Of a DNA stretch of 64,000 nucleotides, positions 58,481 to 64,000 are shown one piece after another. This stretch comes from a bacterium. Lineage in GTDB: Bacteria; Verrucomicrobiota; Verrucomicrobiia; Verrucomicrobiales; Akkermansiaceae. The notes beneath the pieces are model-generated. The model ran no database searches. It was given only the letters and a program-made list of their open reading frames with translations, and was not told the DNA's origin. The position numbers were made by a program, and so were the translations under genes. Within the stretch, counting starts at the first letter, position 1, and each line of letters opens with the position of its first letter. The stretch is from positions 57,921 to 121,920 of the forward strand of contig JAAEZT010000006.1 in assembly GCA_018222765.1 (NCBI GenBank). Direction: 5' to 3'.

Positions 58481-61039
58481 GTGAGGTTTTCTCGTATCGT
58501 ATTCCCACTCTTTGCTGCCCTCCTCCCCCTTGACAGTGGAGACGCAGTCGAAATCAGGGTTGCTACCTACAACGTGCGCCTGGGTCTGGGATCTGGAGGT
58601 GATCTGGAAAGAGACTCAGCTGAAGCGGTCATTGCCCGGGTCAATCCCGACGTCATCGGGCTTCAAGAAGTCTACTCAGCCGATCGGTCTGGGAATCCCA
58701 GTAATCTTGATGATCTCGCGAGCTCTCTCAACTACCCCCACGTGTTCATTCCCTCGGGGGCAATCGACACCCAAAGCCGGGTGGTCATTCTTTCAAAGTT
58801 CCCTTTTCTAAACTCGTGGAGCATTCTTTCTCCTGCGGGAGCAAATGATATGACCCGTGCCGCGTCGGCTGTCCTGATTGATCTTCCCGGAACCGACGCA
58901 GACCCAGTGATCATCAACGCCCACTTGAAATGCTGTCTGGAACCCGACGACTCATTCCGTCGCGCGGTCGAGATGTTTCGCATTAATGATTTTCTCATCG
59001 ATGAGGGATTCGACAGTTCGGACAATATTTTCTTTCTCGGTGATTTCAACCTCATTGGAAGTAGCTGGACCTACAACTCCCTCCCCGCTGGCCTCCCATT
59101 GAGCTATCAACTGGGAACCGACGTCAGCTTCCCGGTCAACTATTCTCCTGATCCCGCGAGCTACTTCACCTCTCTTGCCCTAACCAATCCTGGCTTCCTG
59201 CAACAGAACGGTAGTTCGAGCGCGACTCACAATTCCGGCTCCACCTTGGATTACATTCTCATCTCAAATCCAATCGCAATCCGAGGAACTCAAACTGAGA
59301 TCTATAAAAGTAGTCTCGACGCCTCCTTTCCCGGCCTTTCCAAATCCGGAACGCCCCTGCCCGCCAGCACTAGTAACGACGCCTCGGATCACTATTTGCT
59401 TTTCGGCGACTTCGACATTGATGGTGGCGAAACTCTCTCAATGAGCCTTTCAACAAATACGGCCACAGAATCATCTCCCCCGATCAACCTGACCATCACC
59501 TTGCCGCAACCTCCCGGGATCGGCGAGACGGTCACGGTAAACTTAACCAGCTCCGATTCATCCGAGCTCACAATCGCTGCTACCTCCCTCGTCTTCACCA
59601 GTGGACAATCGAGTGCCAGCACAACCCTGACCCCCCGCCCAGACCTCATTCTCGATGGTAGTCAGTCCGTCGACATCCAAGCCTCGGCCAGCGGATTTAA
59701 TAGTGTCTTCGAAACAATCACCGTCGCCGATTCCGATACCAGCATCTATCAGCTCACTGAAATCAACGCGCCCTGGCTCCAGACCTTCGAAGGGTTCCAA
59801 GGAGAGGAGACTCCAGCAGCATGGAATGTAACCAACAACAATTGGCAGGGACCCGACGACGGCACAATGGAAATGAGAGGGCCCCGTTCCTACGGTGGCT
59901 CATCATTAGGAAATTTTTCCGGCAGCGAGGATCTCTTTACCGCGACCTTTCAAAACCTGACCGGATCAGCTATCAAATCCTTGTCCATCTCCTATCTCGC
60001 ACAACAATGGCGGAGCTTTCAAAACGGCTCCCTCGATCAATGGATCGTTACCTTCATCGACAACGGAGTTCGAACAGAAATACCGGGCCTTACGTTCACC
60101 TCCGAGACAAATCAAGCCACTGGAGCTCTCGAACCACCTCTCGAACAAACACTCCAGGGACTCATCACCGGAATAAACATTTCACCCGGCGCCAGTATTC
60201 AACTGGAATTTCAAGCTACTCCGGGAACTCCCGGCGGTAGCGAACCCGACGATGTCTTCATCAATGAAATCCACTACGACAATGACAGTAGCGATATCGG
60301 TGAGTTTGTCGAAATTGTCGTGGGCCCGGAATATTCAAACGACCTCTCGAACATTGAACTGGTCCTCTACAACGGAAATGGCGGAGGCACTTATAACTCC
60401 ACCCGGACTCTCGACAATTTCATGCAGGGAACAATCTGCGATTCCTGCCACCATATTTTCTACAGCGAGATTTCCGGGATTCAGAATGGCGCCCCTGACG
60501 GAATGGCCTTGATCGTCGATGGTGTCGTAAAACAATTTATTAGTTATGAAGGCAGCTTCACCGCAACCAACGGCCCGGCATCAGGAACAACTTCAACCGA
60601 CATCGGGGTATCCCAAACATCGTCTACTCCGCCTGGCATGGATAGCCTCGGGCTCACGGGGAACGGTTCAGAAGCGGTCGATTTCAGCTGGAACGTTCTC
60701 TCCGGAGTTCACACGCCCGGCCAACTCAATCCTGGACAATCGTTCAGCGCCGGATCCTTTCCGCAGGGAATCGCCATCGACAATCTCACCCTCATTCCAT
60801 ACGCCCAGTCAAACGAACCCCATCCGAGTCGTATCTCAGCGATCGACTTAATCACACCCAACACCGTCAGACTTGCTATCCCGACCTCGAATGGCTTCGA
60901 CTATAGTCTGGAGAGCTCGTCAGATCTCATCACTTGGACTTCTCGTGCCAATCAGAGTGGTAATGGACAAACCTGGATGCCTGATTTTCCCTATGAAGTA
61001 AATCAATTCTTCCGCCTGAACATTACGCCTTCCGATTAG
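58481..61039 (+). CDS. Secreted endonuclease/exonuclease/phosphatase-fold protein with lamin-tail-like domain
   Basis: 852 residues from GTG 58481 with signal peptide (RFSRIVFPLFAALLPLDSGDA). The N-terminal EEP domain is intact: ATYNVRLG (Asn), GLQEVY (Glu), INAHLKC (His), LGDFNLIGSS, LDYILIS and SDHYLLFGDF, i.e. the DNase I-like metal and catalytic residues. A Calx-beta-like segment (TVTVNLTSSDSSELTI) follows around residue 350, then a beta-sandwich and a lamin-tail-type unit (FINEIHYDNDSSDIGEFVEIVVG, about 585-700), and the C-terminal SSSDLITWTSRANQSG...QFFRLN module. Likely an extracellular nuclease or phosphatase; other EEP-LTD fusions are known extracellular DNases. Confidence 0.88.
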   Translation: MRFSRIVFPLFAALLPLDSGDAVEIRVATYNVRLGLGSGGDLERDSAEAVIARVNPDVIGLQEVYSADRSGNPSNLDDLASSLNYPHVFIPSGAIDTQSRVVILSKFPFLNSWSILSPAGANDMTRAASAVLIDLPGTDADPVIINAHLKCCLEPDDSFRRAVEMFRINDFLIDEGFDSSDNIFFLGDFNLIGSSWTYNSLPAGLPLSYQLGTDVSFPVNYSPDPASYFTSLALTNPGFLQQNGSSSATHNSGSTLDYILISNPIAIRGTQTEIYKSSLDASFPGLSKSGTPLPASTSNDASDHYLLFGDFDIDGGETLSMSLSTNTATESSPPINLTITLPQPPGIGETVTVNLTSSDSSELTIAATSLVFTSGQSSASTTLTPRPDLILDGSQSVDIQASASGFNSVFETITVADSDTSIYQLTEINAPWLQTFEGFQGEETPAAWNVTNNNWQGPDDGTMEMRGPRSYGGSSLGNFSGSEDLFTATFQNLTGSAIKSLSISYLAQQWRSFQNGSLDQWIVTFIDNGVRTEIPGLTFTSETNQATGALEPPLEQTLQGLITGINISPGASIQLEFQATPGTPGGSEPDDVFINEIHYDNDSSDIGEFVEIVVGPEYSNDLSNIELVLYNGNGGGTYNSTRTLDNFMQGTICDSCHHIFYSEISGIQNGAPDGMALIVDGVVKQFISYEGSFTATNGPASGTTSTDIGVSQTSSTPPGMDSLGLTGNGSEAVDFSWNVLSGVHTPGQLNPGQSFSAGSFPQGIAIDNLTLIPYAQSNEPHPSRISAIDLITPNTVRLAIPTSNGFDYSLESSSDLITWTSRANQSGNGQTWMPDFPYEVNQFFRLNITPSD

Positions 61040-61043
61040 AATC

Positions 61044-61433
61044 TCACAATGATTCGGGGCCAAAGGAATCGGGTAATAATTCCCCCAAGGACATTTCTTT
61101 TACCAGAATGCCATTCTCGTCGGCCATCAGGACCCGCATTGATGCAGGACAAAATTCATTAATTACCTGCCGACACGCTCCACACGGGCTCCCGCCTCCC
61201 TTGACCGAAATTGCCAAAAGTTCAAACGAAGACTCGCCCTGACTGATGGCATTGGCAATGGCAACCCGCTCGGCGCAATTGGTCAGTCCATACGAGGCAT
61301 TCTCAACATTACAGCCGGAATACACCTTTCCGGACTCACCCAATATCGCAGCGCCCACAAAAAATTTTGAATAAGGCGCATAGGCGGATTTACGCGCTGC
61401 AACTGCCAGGTTGATAAGTTCTTGATCGGTCAT
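61044..61433 (-). CDS. cdd: Cytidine deaminase
   Basis: Deaminates cytidine and deoxycytidine to uridine nucleosides. 129 residues, the tetrameric short form. Zinc site Cys53 and catalytic Glu55 in NCAERVAI, with Cys84 and Cys87 in SPCGACRQ; substrate motif [10 protein letters not shown]. Overlaps deoD by 4 bases; last gene of deoB-deoD-cdd. Its stop lies 4 bases from the stop of the secreted EEP gene on the other strand. Confidence 0.97.
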   Translation of the reverse strand: MTDQELINLAVAARKSAYAPYSKFFVGAAILGESGKVYSGCNVENASYGLTNCAERVAIANAISQGESSFELLAISVKGGGSPCGACRQVINEFCPASMRVLMADENGILVKEMSLGELLPDSFGPESL

Positions 61434-62143
61434 GAGATTCTCACCGCTGCCTCGAGGGCAATTTTCATCATCCCGGTAAAGCTCTTTTCCCGCTCCTCAC
61501 TCGAAGTGCTCTCTCCCGTCCGAATGTGATCACTTACCGTGCAAATCGCCATTCCCCGAACCCCAAACTCCGCACAGACCCCGAATAAACCCGCTGCTTC
61601 CATTTCCACCGCCAACACTCCCATCGCCTCCATGCGATCAAACATCTCGGACTGCGGAGTATAAAAAAGATCTGCCGAGAAGAGGTTTCCAACTTTTACG
61701 GGGATCTCCAGTTCTCGAGCTGCAAGAACATGAGCCTCCACCAAATCGTAGTCTGCAATCGCCGCAAAATCATACCCACCAAATCGCGCCCGGTTCACTC
61801 CACTATCGGTGCATCCTCCCATCCCGATCAAGACATCCCGAACCTTCACTGATTTGGAAACAGCCCCGCAACTACCGACTCGAATGAGATTCTTCACGCC
61901 ATAATCCGTGATCAGTTCCTTGGCATAAATCGAAATTGATGGAATCCCCATTCCACTCCCCATGACGGAAACCGGCGTTCCTCGATAAAGTCCGGTATAG
62001 CCAAACATATTCCGCACTCCATTCACTTGCATCACCTCATCGAGAAAGGTCTCCGCGATAAACTTCGCCCGCAAAGGGTCTCCCGGAAGAAGAATAGTTT
62101 CCGCAAAAGCCCCCTCTTTGGCTTCAATATGTGGTGTCGGCAT
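61430..62143 (-). CDS. deoD: Purine nucleoside phosphorylase, DeoD type
   Basis: Phosphorolysis of purine nucleosides. 237 residues of the hexameric DeoD class: [34 protein letters not shown] is the conserved start, with phosphate-binding [10 protein letters not shown], and [18 protein letters not shown] near residue 180. Starts 9 bases after the deoB stop and overlaps cdd by 4 bases, giving a compact nucleoside salvage unit. Confidence 0.97.
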   Translation of the reverse strand: MPTPHIEAKEGAFAETILLPGDPLRAKFIAETFLDEVMQVNGVRNMFGYTGLYRGTPVSVMGSGMGIPSISIYAKELITDYGVKNLIRVGSCGAVSKSVKVRDVLIGMGGCTDSGVNRARFGGYDFAAIADYDLVEAHVLAARELEIPVKVGNLFSADLFYTPQSEMFDRMEAMGVLAVEMEAAGLFGVCAEFGVRGMAICTVSDHIRTGESTSSEEREKSFTGMMKIALEAAVRIS

Positions 62144-62152
62144 GAAAAAACT

Positions 62153-63328
62153 CTACAAGATCGATTGCCCCTCGTCCATCTTCACTCCCAACCAATCACC
62201 AATTGTTGCCCCAACGTCACTAAAAGTGTCCCGAATCCCGCCATTTCCCTGTCCAGCACCATGAATTAACACCGGTACTCTCTCACGGGTATGATCGGTC
62301 CCCCTCCAGGTTGGGTCGTTTCCATGATCCGCTGTGATCACAAGCAGATCCCCCTCCTGTAATTCATTCAGAAAGCGCCCCAGCTCCTCATCCCATTCCT
62401 CCAAGGCAAGACCGTATCCCTTCGGGTCTCGTCGATGCCCGTAGAGCATGTCGAAATTGACAAAGTTGGTCATCACCAACTCACCAGATCCCATCGCTTC
62501 ACGACTTCGCTCCCAAAGCCTGTCATGTCCACTGGCTTTCAATTCCTCATTAAAACCGACATGCGCAAAAATGTCACCAATCTTGCCCACGCCACAAACA
62601 TGCCTCCCGCTTTCCTTTGCACGCTCCAGCACCGTCGGCTTCGGTGGAGTGACCGCATAGTCTTTTCTGTTTCCAGTTCGTTCAAAACCACCTGCCTCCC
62701 CAATAAAAGGCCTGGCAATCACACGCCCAACATTGTCCTCCATCAGTAACTCCCGCGCAACTTCACATAGTTTGTAGAGACGCTCCAATCCAAATGCTTC
62801 CTCATGTGCCGCGATCTGAAAAACCGAATCAGCCGAGGAGTAGAAAATCGGCTTTCCCGATTGCACGCTTTCCTCGCCAAGTCGCGTGACGATTTCCGTC
62901 CCACTGGCATGACAATGCCCCAGCGATCCAGTCAGGTCACACCGCTTATAAAGCTTCTCAAGAAGCTCCCCCGGAAAACATTCCCTTTCGTTTGGAAAAT
63001 ATCCCCAATCCCAAGTCGCCGGAACACCAGCCAATTCCCAGTGACCACTCGGTGTGTCTTTCCCGGTCGAGATCTCGGTAGCCGCCGAATAATGACCAAT
63101 CACGTCCTGACCACGCCATCCCTTGGGGAATCGTCCATGGACCAAGCGATAAGCTTCCCCCAAGCCCAAGTGCTGTAGGTTGGGCAAATCGAGCGATCGC
63201 CCTTCATTCGTGACAAACCACGCCGCAATATGACCCAAGGTATCACTACCCTCATCGCCAAAGGCCTCCGCGTCCGGAGCCCCACCGATTCCAACTGAAT
63301 CCAAGATGAACCACAAGACGCGCCGCAT
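62153..63328 (-). CDS. deoB: Phosphopentomutase
   Basis: Interconverts (deoxy)ribose-1-phosphate and -5-phosphate. 391 residues of the alkaline-phosphatase-superfamily class: metal and phosphoryl-acceptor motif ILDSVGIGGAPDAEAFGDEGSDTLGH at the N-terminus (Asp and Thr), GKDTPSGHWE, and VITADHGNDPTWRGTDHTRE at the C-terminal metal site. First gene of the deoB-deoD-cdd cluster. Products feed DeoC, encoded 20 kb away. Confidence 0.98.
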   Translation of the reverse strand: MRRVLWFILDSVGIGGAPDAEAFGDEGSDTLGHIAAWFVTNEGRSLDLPNLQHLGLGEAYRLVHGRFPKGWRGQDVIGHYSAATEISTGKDTPSGHWELAGVPATWDWGYFPNERECFPGELLEKLYKRCDLTGSLGHCHASGTEIVTRLGEESVQSGKPIFYSSADSVFQIAAHEEAFGLERLYKLCEVARELLMEDNVGRVIARPFIGEAGGFERTGNRKDYAVTPPKPTVLERAKESGRHVCGVGKIGDIFAHVGFNEELKASGHDRLWERSREAMGSGELVMTNFVNFDMLYGHRRDPKGYGLALEEWDEELGRFLNELQEGDLLVITADHGNDPTWRGTDHTRERVPVLIHGAGQGNGGIRDTFSDVGATIGDWLGVKMDEGQSIL

Positions 63329-63376
63329 ATCCGAGTCTAGGGTCGCAAGGAAAGGATGACAATAAAAGCGTGGAGT

Positions 63377-64000
63377 TTACTCCTCTTTGGGTCTTCTCGG
63401 AATCATGTTCTCGAGATTCGAAAAGCGACCTTCAAGCTGGCTCCGATAAAGCTCCAGCTGGCCTTCAGTCAACACAGGACGCAAGAGCTCAACCTGCTCA
63501 GTCACCGATTTAGCCATTGCTTCCGCCGCGAAATCCTTAATCGATTCCCCATCGAGCTGATCACCAGTCGCCATTTTTTCGAGACCCTGATTGGCAATCG
63601 AGGAAATCATTCCCTGAAGTGCTGGATCGAGAGTCACTCCAGACTGCTTAGTGAATTGCTTAATCATCGATGAGACATCCGAACTTTCTTCAAGCCCTTC
63701 CAGGCGATTTGCGTAAATGATCCCGTATGCATCGTTGCGCTGCTCAGGAGTAAGCATGAGATCTTCCTGCAAGGTTGCGAGCTGACGAAGAGCTCCGGCT
63801 TCCGCACTATTTTGAGTCTGGCGACTCTCAAAATTCTTATACTTTTCCTTTTGCTCGGGCGAAAGCATTTCAACCATCGATTCCTCCAAAGCGCGTCCAC
63901 TCATAATGGCCATGGCTCGTTTTGCGGTATCGGAAACAGCCGCCGGATCATTCCCTTCAACAATACCTCCCATCGATTGCATTTCATCAAACTGCTTGTC
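63377..64000 (-). CDS. Hypothetical helical protein, N-terminus beyond the window
   Basis: The frame is open through the right edge (DKQFDEMQSMGG continues in frame to position 64000), so the protein is longer than the visible 208 residues. The visible part is helical, with LSPEQKEKYKNFESR and LMLTPEQRNDAYGIIYAN units similar in pattern to Spy/LTXXQ-type repeats, and ends LENMIPRRPKEE. No membrane segment in the visible part. Family not recognised with certainty; a periplasmic or exported helical protein is plausible if a signal peptide lies beyond the edge. Confidence 0.6.
   Translation of the reverse strand, partial: DKQFDEMQSMGGIVEGNDPAAVSDTAKRAMAIMSGRALEESMVEMLSPEQKEKYKNFESRQTQNSAEAGALRQLATLQEDLMLTPEQRNDAYGIIYANRLEGLEESSDVSSMIKQFTKQSGVTLDPALQGMISSIANQGLEKMATGDQLDGESIKDFAAEAMAKSVTEQVELLRPVLTEGQLELYRSQLEGRFSNLENMIPRRPKEE

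Overview
The window looks like a chromosomal segment of a Verrucomicrobiota bacterium (inference). The signs are several secreted sulfatases, large secreted proteins built from DUF11-like repeats, a verrucomicrobial/planctomycete-style pseudopilin, a long plant/cyanobacterial-type IspH, a monomeric isocitrate dehydrogenase, an mreBCD-mrdA-rng cluster, and few Shine-Dalgarno sequences. Genes are densely packed. No phage, insertion sequence, CRISPR array or rRNA was seen. One tRNA (Pro, GGG anticodon) is present.

Layout. 1-2 kb: a truncated membrane-protein gene and miaB. 2-8.3 kb: four sulfatases, one on the plus strand facing a three-gene minus-strand cluster. 8.5-14 kb: guaB-guaA-TPR protein, then htpG with a clear terminator. 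14-20.4 kb: a 1640-residue DUF11-type secreted protein followed by an outer-membrane beta-barrel candidate. 20.4-24.4 kb: monomeric icd, a DUF368 (PopT-like) membrane protein and an MTA phosphorylase. 24.9-29.5 kb: ispH, a TPR protein, proC and an orphan parA. 29.7-38.5 kb: mreB-mreC-mreD-mrdA-rng, a lipase-like hydrolase, a small lipoprotein and an RlmD-type rRNA methyltransferase. 38.5-41.7 kb: deoC with two aldehyde dehydrogenase genes, one lacking its catalytic half. 41.8-46 kb: metallophosphoesterase, tRNA-Pro, proA, lysA. 46-49.5 kb: kdsB-pyrG-nagZ, coupled by 4-base overlaps. 49.5-58.4 kb: rnr, a pseudopilin, an ATP-grasp-like protein, an unusual tatC, yicC, a Cys-cluster protein and a pseudokinase-like protein. 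58.5-64 kb: a secreted nuclease/phosphatase-fold protein, a deoB-deoD-cdd nucleoside salvage cluster and a truncated hypothetical gene.

Functional themes. Several clusters serve the envelope: Mre/PBP2, KdsB with CTP synthase, NagZ, PopT-like DUF368, TatC. Others serve nucleotide and nucleoside metabolism: GuaAB, PyrG, MTAP, DeoB/DeoD/Cdd, DeoC with ALDH. The sulfatases point to use of sulfated polysaccharides, although no formylglycine-generating enzyme lies in the window.

Most notable observations. (1) miaB has an in-frame UGA exactly at the first conserved Cys codon of the N-terminal iron-sulfur site, preceded by a complete canonical N-terminus and followed by a small bacterial-SECIS-like hairpin; this suggests a selenocysteine-containing MiaB. 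(2) kdsB has no usable ATG, GTG or TTG start; an excellent Shine-Dalgarno points to an AUA start codon. (3) TatC carries an insertion of roughly 100 residues after TM1 and a His/Asp-rich tail. (4) The deoC operon encodes what looks like a split version of the two-domain ALDH16 family.
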